Positions 1-7,781 of a stretch of 64,000 bases of DNA are shown piece after piece; positions within the stretch are counted from its first letter, which is position 1, and every line of letters starts with the position of its first letter. A model generated the notes under the pieces. It did not search any database. It was not told the DNA's origin and was given only the letters and a program-made list of their open reading frames with translations. The stretch comes from Bog-756 sp963769905 (lineage in GTDB: Bacteria; Actinomycetota; Acidimicrobiia; Acidimicrobiales; RAAP-2). Made by a program: the position numbers and the translations under genes. The stretch covers positions 434,001 to 498,000 of the forward strand of contig CAVYNG010000001.1 in NCBI GenBank assembly GCA_963769905.1. Reading direction: 5' to 3'.

Positions 1-1614
1 GCGCGAGTCATGTTCGCGCCCGATCATCGACAGGCAGTCGGCCAGCCAGAACGAACAGGCAAGGAACGCGCCCTCGCGGCCGCTCAGACCGTCGACCTCA
101 CCGGTGTCGACGGTCCGGTAGCGGAGCACGAAGTCACCCTCCATCAGCTCCCGCTCGATCGCCTCGATCGTGCCTTTGACCCGAGGGTCCTGGGCGGGAA
201 GAAAGCCCATCAACGGGATCATCAGCAGGCTCGCGTCGAGCTCGTCCGAACCGTAGTACTGGGTGAAGCAACCCTTCTTGGCGTTGTAGCCCTCGTTGCA
301 GACCTGGTCGAAGATCTCCTGGCGAGTCGCCTTCCACCGATCGAGCGGGCCTTCGGCGCCGTACTCCTCGATGGTCTTGATCGCCCGGTCGATCGCGACC
401 CAGGCCATCACCTTCGAGTGGGTGAAGTGGCGCCTCGGCCCGCGCACCTCCCAGATCCCGTCGTCCGGCTCACGCCATCCCGACTCGAGGAAGTCCATGA
501 GCGCCAGCTGGAGCTGCCAGGCGGGGCTCTCTCCCATGGCGTCCTGCTGCGCAGATTCGTAGAGCGCCGACATCACCTCGCCGTACACGTCGAGCTGGAA
601 CTGTCCCGCAGCCGCGTTGCCGATGCGCACCGGGGTCGACGCCTCGTAACCCGAGAGCCAGTTCACCTCCCACTCGTCCAATCGGCGCTCTCCCCCCGCG
701 CCATACATGATCTGCATCTGGGACGGGTCGCCGGCGACCGCCCGGAGCAGCCAGCTGCGCCACTGCATGGCTTCCTCGTAGAACCCACCCCGCATGAGGG
801 ACTCGAGGGTGAGGGTCGCGTCGCGGAGCCAGCAGAACCGGTAATCCCAGTTGCGTGCTCCGCCGAGCGCCTCAGGCAGCGAGGTGGTGGCGGCCGCGAC
901 GATTCCTCCGGTCGGCTGGTAGGTGAGCGCCTTGAGAGTGATCAAGGACCGGATGACAGCTTCGCGGTATTCGCCTTCGTAGGTGCAGTGCGAGGCCCAG
1001 TCCTTCCACCAGAGCTCGGTGTCCTCGATCACGAACCGCGCGTCGGCCGGTCGGGGAGGGTCTTCGTTCGCCGCGTACCACGAAAGGTAGAAGGGCACCC
1101 GCTGGCCCTCCGAGACGGTGAACTCGCCCACCGTCGAGAGGTCCTGTCCCTTGGTGGCGATCGGCGTCCAGAGCAGGAGCGCGTCCGGTCCGGCGATCGC
1201 GGTCAGTGTCCCGTCGACGCGCCGCACCCACGGGACGATCTGGCCGTACCCGAAGCGGATGGTGAGCACCATCTCCATGGTGACCTGCCCGCGCACTCCC
1301 TCGACCAGCCGAACCACTTCGGGGTTCTTCTCGCGAATGGGCATGCAGTCGATGATCCGGACGGTGCCCTCGTCGGTGACGAACTCGGTCTCGAGGACGA
1401 GCGAGTCGCCACGGTAGTGCCGGTGGGTCGCGGTCACCGCACCCTTCGGCGCGATCTTCCACGAGCCGTTGTCGTCGTCCCCGAGCAGCTTCGCGAAGCA
1501 GGCGGCCGAATCGAAGCGCGGGAAGCACAGCCAGTCCATCGATCCGTCCCGGCCGATGAGCGCGACCGTGTGGAGGTCGCCGATGATCCCGTAGTCCTCG
1601 ATCGGAAGCGCCAT
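1..1614 (-). CDS. Glycoside hydrolase family 15 protein (glucoamylase/trehalase type), 3' end outside the window
   Basis: Reading leftward from the ATG at 1614, the frame stays open for 538 codons to base 1 with no stop, so the C-terminus lies outside the window. The N-terminus reads ALPIEDYGIIGDLHTVALIG, then GSMDWLCFPRFDS, the usual opening of bacterial GH15 proteins. Near the window edge is EGAFLACSFWLADCL, the late (alpha/alpha)6-barrel motif of this family. Family members hydrolyse alpha-glucosidic bonds in trehalose, maltodextrins or related glucans, normally in the cytoplasm in actinobacteria; the substrate cannot be fixed from sequence. It lies 71 bp downstream of the MarP-like gene on the same strand and could be co-transcribed with it. 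Confidence 0.9.
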   Translation of the reverse strand, partial: MALPIEDYGIIGDLHTVALIGRDGSMDWLCFPRFDSAACFAKLLGDDDNGSWKIAPKGAVTATHRHYRGDSLVLETEFVTDEGTVRIIDCMPIREKNPEVVRLVEGVRGQVTMEMVLTIRFGYGQIVPWVRRVDGTLTAIAGPDALLLWTPIATKGQDLSTVGEFTVSEGQRVPFYLSWYAANEDPPRPADARFVIEDTELWWKDWASHCTYEGEYREAVIRSLITLKALTYQPTGGIVAAATTSLPEALGGARNWDYRFCWLRDATLTLESLMRGGFYEEAMQWRSWLLRAVAGDPSQMQIMYGAGGERRLDEWEVNWLSGYEASTPVRIGNAAAGQFQLDVYGEVMSALYESAQQDAMGESPAWQLQLALMDFLESGWREPDDGIWEVRGPRRHFTHSKVMAWVAIDRAIKTIEEYGAEGPLDRWKATRQEIFDQVCNEGYNAKKGCFTQYYGSDELDASLLMIPLMGFLPAQDPRVKGTIEAIERELMEGDFVLRYRTVDTGEVDGLSGREGAFLACSFWLADCLSMIGREHDSR

Positions 1615-1685
1615 GGCCCCTGTCTAGTCGGTCTCGTCCTCGGAACCGGCGGCGGCCTCGCCTCCGAAGCTCCCGAGCGGAGCGG

Positions 1686-2858
1686 TCACCCCGACGTGCA
1701 CGGGCCCGTGCCGACGGCGGACGTGAGCGTCCTCGCGCGCTGCACGCCCGCCAGAACGCGGGGCGAAGTCAAGGCGTAGCCGACGTCGCTGTTGGTGGTC
1801 GACCGCGAGAAGACCACGCCGATCACCTGGCCGTCCGGCTCGACGAGAGGGCCGCCGGAGTTACCCGGGCGCACGACCGCCTGGATCTCGTACACCTCGC
1901 GCTCGGTGAGACCCTGGCCGTAGATGTCGCGACCCTGCGCCTCGAACTCGTCCATCACACCCGCGGGCACCACCGTGAACGGACCACCCCCCGGGTAGCC
2001 GAGCACGGCGGCCTGCGTCCCCCGCGACACCGACGAGGCGTCGAGGGAGAGTGCCGGGTCGCCCAGGTCGACCACGCGGAGGACCGCCAGGTCATAGGAC
2101 GGATCGAAGGACACCACCGTCGCGCTGTGGGAGCCGGACCCGTCCTCCACGATCGGATCGGGGATGCCGGCGACGACGTGCGCGTTGGTCACGACGAGGC
2201 CGGGCCCGGCCACGAATCCGGATCCCTCCTGGATCTGCCCGCAGCCGTCCCCGACGATCTTGACCGTCGACTGGCCCGCGTTGGCGACGGCCGCCCGGAG
2301 TTGCGCATTGCCGGGAAGCTCCACCGGCCCGGCGGCGATTGGCGCGAGTTGCGCGAAAACCGGCGGGAAGCCTTCTGAAGAGAGGAAGTTCTGGACCCGC
2401 GAGAACACCGACGGCGGCGCCGGCAGCACACCGTCGAGGGAACGGATGATGCGCGAGTTGGCGATCGACGAGTTGAGGGTGAGCGATGAAGTGTTGGCCA
2501 GTGTGCTCGCCAGCAACCAAGCCACGAGCAGCGTCGCGGTCACCGCGACCACCAGGCCGAGCACCGAGTCGACCGATCCGACGATCCCGCGATGAACCCT
2601 TACGAACACCAGGTTGCCGGCGATGCGGCCGGCGACACCACAGACCACGGCGACGCCCAGCATGGTGACGAGTGCCAGCGCGGTCCTGGCCGATTGGGAT
2701 TGGGACCAGCGCACCGTCACCGACGCGAGCAACGCCCCGAAGTAGAGACCGATCCAGAAGCCGCCGTAGGTGAGGACCTGCACGATCGCGCCGAGGCGGA
2801 GGCCTTGGACCGCGGCGAGCGCGACGACGGCCAGCACGACGAAGTCGACGATGTTCAC
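1686..2858 (-). CDS. MarP-like membrane-anchored serine protease (CvpA + trypsin-like domains)
   Basis: 390 aa. Roughly residues 1-120 form four hydrophobic segments of the CvpA/colicin-V-production type. Residues about 180-385 are a chymotrypsin-fold protease whose triad is visible: His227 in VVTNAHVV, Asp256 in SYDLAVLRV and Ser334 in RPGNSGGPLV. Cys206 and Cys387 flank the domain; their 181-residue spacing matches, from memory, the disulfide of Mycobacterium tuberculosis MarP (Rv3671c), a periplasmic protease needed for acid and oxidative resistance. The protease domain should face outside the membrane. The acid-resistance role is inferred from the family. It is divergent from the RDD gene across about 236 bp. 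Confidence 0.9.
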   Translation of the reverse strand: MNIVDFVVLAVVALAAVQGLRLGAIVQVLTYGGFWIGLYFGALLASVTVRWSQSQSARTALALVTMLGVAVVCGVAGRIAGNLVFVRVHRGIVGSVDSVLGLVVAVTATLLVAWLLASTLANTSSLTLNSSIANSRIIRSLDGVLPAPPSVFSRVQNFLSSEGFPPVFAQLAPIAAGPVELPGNAQLRAAVANAGQSTVKIVGDGCGQIQEGSGFVAGPGLVVTNAHVVAGIPDPIVEDGSGSHSATVVSFDPSYDLAVLRVVDLGDPALSLDASSVSRGTQAAVLGYPGGGPFTVVPAGVMDEFEAQGRDIYGQGLTEREVYEIQAVVRPGNSGGPLVEPDGQVIGVVFSRSTTNSDVGYALTSPRVLAGVQRARTLTSAVGTGPCTSG

Positions 2859-3094
2859 GCGGGGAGTCCGTTCACGGCGGCTAGCGGCTCCGGATCCGTC
2901 GGGTGCGCCCCGAGCTCGGGCGGGGGCGGGCCCCCAAGCGTCCTACGGTAGACGAGGCACTCGCCGACCCGACCGCACCACACGCCAGATCCCGCGTGAT
3001 CGCAGGTAATCGCCGGTACGCGTGGCAAGATCGGGGAGGAGAGAACCGGCTCGCCGGTGTCACGGCGACCGGGACACGAGATTCGGGGTGCACC

Positions 3095-3808
3095 GTGAGC
3101 GACCAGACACCTCCCGGTGGCGGCGACGGGCCGCCCGACGAGCGACCTCCGGCTCCACCGCCAGCGGCTCCTCCACCGCCGGCCGCCGCACCTCCGCCGA
3201 GCTACCCCGGCTCCGCGCCACCCCCCGCCAGCCCGCCGCCTTATGGTTCGACCCCCGGCAGCGCGCCGCCCTACGGCTCCGCCCCTTCGTACGGTTCGTC
3301 CCCCGGCGGTGGCTACTCGTACGTGCCGGGGCCGACCGACCGATTCGGACGGCCGCTCGCCGGATGGTGGCAACGCTTCGGCGCGCTCTTCGTCGACGGG
3401 CTGATCCTCTCCATACCGAAGTCGATCCTCGCGGCCATCGTGGTCGGAGGGAGCGGGACCTACGGGACTCATGTCGGCGTCGGCCTCGTCGTCATCGGCA
3501 TCGTCTTCGCGATCATCGACATCGTCTACTTCGCGCTGCTCAACGGCAGCGAGAAGGGTCAGACGGTCGGACAGATGGCGCTCGGCATCACCGTCCGGGA
3601 CGCCGACACCGGCGGCGCGATCGACCCCCAGCGCGCCGGCCTGCGGATCTTCGTGCTCATCCCCGGCATCCTCCTCGACTGGATCCCGATCATCGGTGCG
3701 ATCGCCGGCATCTACACCATCGTCGCCGGGCTCTCGCCCCTGTGGGACGCGCGTCGGCAGGGATTCCACGACAAGGCGACGCGCACCGACGTCATCCGGA
3801 CTCGTTGA
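3095..3808 (+). CDS. RDD-family membrane protein with Pro-rich N-terminus
   Basis: GTG start at 3095 with a GGGG-containing purine stretch just upstream; 237 aa. The first about 85 residues are low-complexity Pro/Gly/Ser/Tyr (PPYGSAP-like repeats), probably a disordered cytoplasmic tail. The RDD domain then begins with RFGRPLAGWWQRFGALFVDGLIL and contains three hydrophobic segments, the GQTVGQMALGITV motif and the closing RRQGFHDKATRTDVI. RDD proteins are small integral membrane proteins, some linked to ion exchange, but most have no assigned function. Nothing here fixes a substrate. A lipoprotein gene follows on the same strand after 26 bp. Confidence 0.85.
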   Translation: MSDQTPPGGGDGPPDERPPAPPPAAPPPPAAAPPPSYPGSAPPPASPPPYGSTPGSAPPYGSAPSYGSSPGGGYSYVPGPTDRFGRPLAGWWQRFGALFVDGLILSIPKSILAAIVVGGSGTYGTHVGVGLVVIGIVFAIIDIVYFALLNGSEKGQTVGQMALGITVRDADTGGAIDPQRAGLRIFVLIPGILLDWIPIIGAIAGIYTIVAGLSPLWDARRQGFHDKATRTDVIRTR

Positions 3809-3834
3809 CCGTCAGAACCCTCACGTAACCCGGC

Positions 3835-5040
3835 GTGTCGACGCCGCATTCTCTCCGCCGCTCGCGCGGCGCGCGCCGAGCACTGGCCGCGTCGGCCGTC
3901 CTCACCGTGGCCGCCGGCGCCTGCACGTCGAGTCCGCCTTCGGGGTCGGCCTCCGCACCTTCGACCGTCGCGGCCGACTCGCCCTGGCAGGGCGGCTTCG
4001 TACCCGTCGCATTGCCACCTCCCGTCAACTCTCTCGGTGCCGTGAGCTGTCCGAGCGCGACCCGGTGTGTGGCGGTCGGCTCGACGGTCGGGGTCGACGG
4101 CGCGCCCAACGGGGCCGGCATCGTCACCTCCTCGACCGGCGGCGCGTCCTGGACCGCCGCCGTCGTCCCGCCGACGGTCGGCTTCCTCTCGAGCGTCTCC
4201 TGCATCGACCAACGGCACTGTGTCGCGGTCGGGCAGTCCGGCCCGGCCGGCTCCGGGGTCGGTGCGATCGTCGCCACCGCCAACGGGGGCACGGCCTGGG
4301 TCCCAGAAGCCGTGCCCGCCGGGGCCGGCGACGTGACCGCTGTCTCCTGCGTGGCGAACGGCCGGTGCGTGGCGCTCGCCACCAGTGCGCTCGGTGCGTC
4401 CGTCCTCGTCTCGAATGCCGCTGGCGCGACCTGGAACCAGGAAGGGGCCCTGCCGCCGGGGATGTCCGGTGCGACCGGGATCTCCTGCACGGACGACCAG
4501 CACTGCTGGGTGACCGCGCGCACCATGCCCGACCTCGACCACGTCGCGGGGACGGTCGCCGTCACCACCGACGGCGGCGCCCAGTGGGCCCCGTCCTCGG
4601 TCCCCGCGGGGACCGGGTTCCTGAGCGGCGTCTCGTGCCTCGGGCCGACCACGTCATCGCCGGCCGGCGTCGACTGCGTCGTGGTCGGCACGACCAGTTC
4701 GACCCTCGACGCGGTCCGCTCGGGCCATGGCGTGGTCCTGACCAGCGCGAACGGCGGCGGCTCCTGGACGAGCGAGACCGTCAGCGGCTTCGCCGCCTCG
4801 TTGACCGGAGTGTCGTGCACCGCGCCCGGCTCGTGTGTCGCTGTGGGAACCTCCGTCGCCGGATTGCCAGAGGCGGGGCTCTCGATCCTGACCGGCCACG
4901 ACACCGGCACGCCCGCCTCGGTCTGGAAGGGGGCGGCGGTGGTGGGCTCACCCCAGTCCCTCGCCTCGGTGAGCTGCACCTCGACGTCGGCCTGCATCGT
5001 CGTGGGCGAGTCGACCAGCCTGCATCTCTCCGGCGGCTGA
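3835..5040 (+). CDS. Secreted lipoprotein with repeated VSC...CVAVG beta-propeller-like blades
   Basis: GTG start; 401 aa. The N-terminus has Arg residues, a hydrophobic stretch and a lipobox ending AAGAC, so a lipidated exported protein is predicted. The mature part is built from about six or seven repeats of a pattern like LGAVSCPSATRCVAVG followed by a strand and GGASW or GGGSW, each with a Cys pair. This resembles BNR/YCF48-type propeller blades in which cysteines staple the blade. No catalytic residues can be named. Such extracellular propellers are common in soil actinobacteria and usually lack function; binding to a surface or glycan ligand is only a guess. It is probably co-transcribed with the RDD gene. 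Confidence 0.7.
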   Translation: MSTPHSLRRSRGARRALAASAVLTVAAGACTSSPPSGSASAPSTVAADSPWQGGFVPVALPPPVNSLGAVSCPSATRCVAVGSTVGVDGAPNGAGIVTSSTGGASWTAAVVPPTVGFLSSVSCIDQRHCVAVGQSGPAGSGVGAIVATANGGTAWVPEAVPAGAGDVTAVSCVANGRCVALATSALGASVLVSNAAGATWNQEGALPPGMSGATGISCTDDQHCWVTARTMPDLDHVAGTVAVTTDGGAQWAPSSVPAGTGFLSGVSCLGPTTSSPAGVDCVVVGTTSSTLDAVRSGHGVVLTSANGGGSWTSETVSGFAASLTGVSCTAPGSCVAVGTSVAGLPEAGLSILTGHDTGTPASVWKGAAVVGSPQSLASVSCTSTSACIVVGESTSLHLSGG

Positions 5041-5100
5041 TGGGCCTGGGGCCGATCAGCGCGACCGTGGGGAAACCGCCTCGCCGTCGCGACCTTTCCG

Positions 5101-5106
5101 TATGAT
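5101..5106 (+). promoter_or_regulatory. Candidate -10 box (TATGAT) for a leaderless transcript
   Basis: TATGAT lies six bases before the ATG at 5113. In actinobacteria this spacing is what a leaderless mRNA would show, with transcription starting at or near the A of the ATG. No convincing -35 hexamer is seen 17 bp upstream. It would drive the short ORF and the methyltransferase-nuclease pair behind it. Confidence 0.45.
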
Positions 5107-5112
5107 CCCACC

Positions 5113-5193
5113 ATGACCCCTCGACCGCTGTCGGCACCACCGCCCAGGGGAGACTCCGGCCCCGGCTGGCGCCCACCGGCCGACCTGCGGTGA
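5113..5193 (+). CDS. Possible 26-aa leader ORF overlapping the methyltransferase start
   Basis: The ATG at 5113 opens a 26-codon frame, rich in Pro, Arg and Gly, that ends in TGA at 5191-5193. That stop overlaps the GTG at 5190 as GTGA, the same coupling used by many certain gene pairs in this window. With the TATGAT box six bases upstream, this could be a leaderless leader peptide that couples translation into the methyltransferase. It could equally be chance, or mark a misplaced methyltransferase start. No homologue is recognised. Ribosome profiling or mass spectrometry would decide. Confidence 0.3.
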   Translation: MTPRPLSAPPPRGDSGPGWRPPADLR

Positions 5194-6695
5194 GTTCCGT
5201 CCAGCCGATCGGGTCCGCGCTGCGTCGGCGGCCGACGACGACCTCCGCGTTCGGGGTCGGCCGGAGGGAAGCGCACGACGCCTCCGCCTTCTATGCGCGG
5301 TTCACTCCTCCGAACGTCTCCGACGACGAGAAGATCCTCCCGCCTGCCGCCCGCGACCAGGTCTGGATCGGGGACGCCCGCGAAATGGACCGTTATGGAA
5401 GCGTCGCCGACAATTCGGTTGCGCTGGTCGTCACCTCACCGCCCTACTTCGCCGGCAAGGAGTACGAGGCGGCGCTCGGGGTCGGGCACGTGCCGGCCGA
5501 CTACGCCGACTACCTCGGCATGCTGCACGACGTCTTCGCCCAGTGCCTCGCCAAGCTCGAACCCGGCGGGCGCATTGCGGTCAACGTCGCCAACCTGGGT
5601 CGCAAGCCCTACCGCTCGCTCTCGAGCGACGTGATCGAGATGCTCGAGGGACTCGGATTCCTCCTGCGCGGCGAGATCATCTGGCAGAAGAGTCGGGCCG
5701 CCGGCGGATCCTGTGCATGGGGCACCTACCAGCGTCCGGCGAACCCGGTGCTCCGCGACGTCTCGGAGCGGATCGTCGTTGCCTCCAAGGGCCGCTTCGA
5801 CCGTGCGCTGGCTCCCGAGGAACGCCGCGACCGCGGCCTCCCGCACGAGGCGACCATCGCCATGGACGAGTTCATCGACGCGACGACCGACCTGTGGGAC
5901 ATCGCGGCCGAATCGGCGACGAGGGTCGGCCACCCCGCACCGTTCCCCGTCGAACTCCCGCGGCGGCTGATCGACCTCTACACCTATCGTGGCGACCTGG
6001 TCCTCGACCCCTTCATGGGATCGGGCTCCACCGCCATCGCGGCCCTGCGGACCGAGCGCCACTTCATCGGTTTCGAGACCGACGAGGAGTACGCGAAGCG
6101 CGCCCACCAGCGTATCGAGGAGGAGAGGGCTCGGCCCGCCGATCCTGATGCCGGCGCGATTCGGCGGGTGACCGTCCTCCCGTCACGACCGGCGCGCGGC
6201 ACCCGTCGAGAGGTGGCCCCCGACGCCGTGCGCGACGGAAGGAAGGCTCGCGAGCTCGCACGCCAGACCCTCGACGAGTGCGGCTTCACCGACGTCGAGG
6301 AACAGGTGTCCTTCCGCGACCTCGGCGTCACCGTCGACTTCCGTGCCCACGATGCCGCGGGCGGTGTCTGGCTCTTCGACCTCGCCGGCGCCTTCTCCGC
6401 GACGCGGCCCGGTCTCCGACGCGCCGAAGTGCTCTGGAACGCGCTCGGCCGCGCCAGCGTCCTCCACGAGGCCGGTCGGCAGGACCCCGCGCGGGACGAC
6501 CTCGGACCGCTCGTGCTGTTGTCGGTCGATCGGCCGGCCCCCCGCAGCGCAGTCGGGAAGGCACTTGCGGCGGCGTCTCCCGACGACGGCACCGGCCCGG
6601 TACGCGACGTGGTCGAGCTGCTCGATCCGGAGTCGGTCGGCCGTCTCGGGCACCTTGCGGGCGGAGACGCCGAACGGGGCCGTCCACCTGCCTGA
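5190..6695 (+). CDS. Two-domain DNA methyltransferase (N4-C/N6-A, beta class) with C-terminal nuclease-fold-like domain
   Basis: 501 aa. Residues about 45-310 are a DNA methylase with the catalytic motif TSPPY at 82-86 preceding the SAM-binding DPFMGSGST at 273-281; that order marks the beta class, which methylates the amino group of C or A. Residues about 340-490 form a second domain with VTVDFRAHD and WLFDLAGAF followed by GLRRAEVLWNALGRASVL. This looks like a PD-(D/E)XK fold in which the active site is degraded; that reading is inference. The start is uncertain because the first 40 residues are low in family features. The next gene overlaps or abuts it and looks like a nuclease, suggesting a restriction-modification or related defence pair. 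Confidence 0.85.
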   Translation: MSSVQPIGSALRRRPTTTSAFGVGRREAHDASAFYARFTPPNVSDDEKILPPAARDQVWIGDAREMDRYGSVADNSVALVVTSPPYFAGKEYEAALGVGHVPADYADYLGMLHDVFAQCLAKLEPGGRIAVNVANLGRKPYRSLSSDVIEMLEGLGFLLRGEIIWQKSRAAGGSCAWGTYQRPANPVLRDVSERIVVASKGRFDRALAPEERRDRGLPHEATIAMDEFIDATTDLWDIAAESATRVGHPAPFPVELPRRLIDLYTYRGDLVLDPFMGSGSTAIAALRTERHFIGFETDEEYAKRAHQRIEEERARPADPDAGAIRRVTVLPSRPARGTRREVAPDAVRDGRKARELARQTLDECGFTDVEEQVSFRDLGVTVDFRAHDAAGGVWLFDLAGAFSATRPGLRRAEVLWNALGRASVLHEAGRQDPARDDLGPLVLLSVDRPAPRSAVGKALAAASPDDGTGPVRDVVELLDPESVGRLGHLAGGDAERGRPPA

Positions 6696-7749
6696 CGACC
6701 GCACCACCATCACCGAGCTCGGCACCGCGCTCGGGATGCTCGGCGATCCCGAGCCCCGCACCGCCCTCGCCCGGCGTCCGGGGGAGTTCGAGATCTCCGC
6801 GGATGTCTGGGACCGGCTCGGCGCCGCGGTCGCCACGGACCGGTACGCGGTCGAGCTCGCCAACGCGTTCGCGAACGGCCGGGCGTTCTTGCATGCGAGC
6901 GACGGCCTCCGCGACCGACTGCCGCTCACCGTCGAGTGGACGGGCGGGCGCCGCTCGCCCGGCGACGAAGTGGCACCGATCGATCTCCGGATCGACCACG
7001 TCTACCTGATCAGCTGCAAGTACGAGTCGGACATCATCGCCAATGCGTCGCCCGCACGGGTCTTCGACGGACTGCTCGCCACCTCCGGCGACTGGGAGCG
7101 TGGCGACTGGTACGAGGCGGTCGCGCCCTCCGAGCTCGCCGCGCTCTACCGGGCGTGCCTCGACGCGACAGGCGTCGAGGGCCTGCCGCCCACGCCGAGC
7201 GAGTGCTCCTCCGCTCAGCTCGCGACCCTGCGGACCGCGCTCTCGCGCCACCGGAGCTATCCCGACACCTTGTCGCGAACGGCCTACGGCGACCTCTGCC
7301 GAGCGGTCAGCGCGGCGTCCGCGGCGCGCTGGAGCGAGCGGCTCGCCGCTCCCGGGGTCTCGCCCGAGTCGATGCTCTGGCGCCTGCTTCGGATCGGGAG
7401 CGCCCCGTATTTCGTCCTCGGCAACGACCGCCGCAGCGGGGCGCCCGCGCGCCTGCGCATCGCCAGCCCTTGGGACTGGCGCGATCGGTTCGAGCTCGAC
7501 GCCTTCACCGTCGCCCCGGCAACGGCCGGTCAGCCGCGGGTCGACTGGCGCTGCGACTACCGGGATCGACGGAGCGGGAACGCCGGGTCCGTCGCCGGCC
7601 ACGTCGAGATCCGATGGAGCCACGGCCGCTTCGCCCACCCGCCCGAGGCCAAGGTGTACCTCGACACTCCGATGACCGAGGTGCCCGGGTACCACCCACT
7701 GACCGGATACGACGAGCCCCAGCTGACCCTCTGGCACGCGGAGGCCTGA
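6655..7749 (+). CDS. Putative PD-(D/E)XK-like restriction nuclease partner of the upstream methyltransferase
   Basis: With the TTG at 6655 it is 364 aa and overlaps the methyltransferase by 41 bp; an ATG at 6736 is the other plausible start. I do not recognise a characterised family. The best clue is at about residues 108-141, PIDLRIDHVYLISCKYESDI and on to ARVFDGLL. It combines an acidic residue (Asp114) with Ser120-x-Lys122, which could be a variant D...(S/E)xK active site. A preceding helix carries a conserved-looking Glu (YAVELANAFANGRAFL). The C-terminal half is rich in Trp and Arg and ends with DEPQLTLWHAEA. Its position directly behind a methyltransferase supports a restriction role; nuclease activity is inferred. 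Confidence 0.6.
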   Translation: MRAETPNGAVHLPDDRTTITELGTALGMLGDPEPRTALARRPGEFEISADVWDRLGAAVATDRYAVELANAFANGRAFLHASDGLRDRLPLTVEWTGGRRSPGDEVAPIDLRIDHVYLISCKYESDIIANASPARVFDGLLATSGDWERGDWYEAVAPSELAALYRACLDATGVEGLPPTPSECSSAQLATLRTALSRHRSYPDTLSRTAYGDLCRAVSAASAARWSERLAAPGVSPESMLWRLLRIGSAPYFVLGNDRRSGAPARLRIASPWDWRDRFELDAFTVAPATAGQPRVDWRCDYRDRRSGNAGSVAGHVEIRWSHGRFAHPPEAKVYLDTPMTEVPGYHPLTGYDEPQLTLWHAEA

Positions 7750-7781
7750 CCCGCACGAGGCCGCCCCTGCGATGATGGGGT

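Noticed and set aside
10..1779. Long plus-strand open frame opposite the GH15 gene
   Set aside because: It has no recognisable domain and is antisense to a clear GH15 protein; high GC leaves long false frames on the opposite strand.
3792..5276. Long minus-strand frame opposite the repeat lipoprotein
   Set aside because: The plus strand has a lipobox and regular Cys-paired repeats; the minus frame is low-complexity Pro/Thr/Ala with no family.
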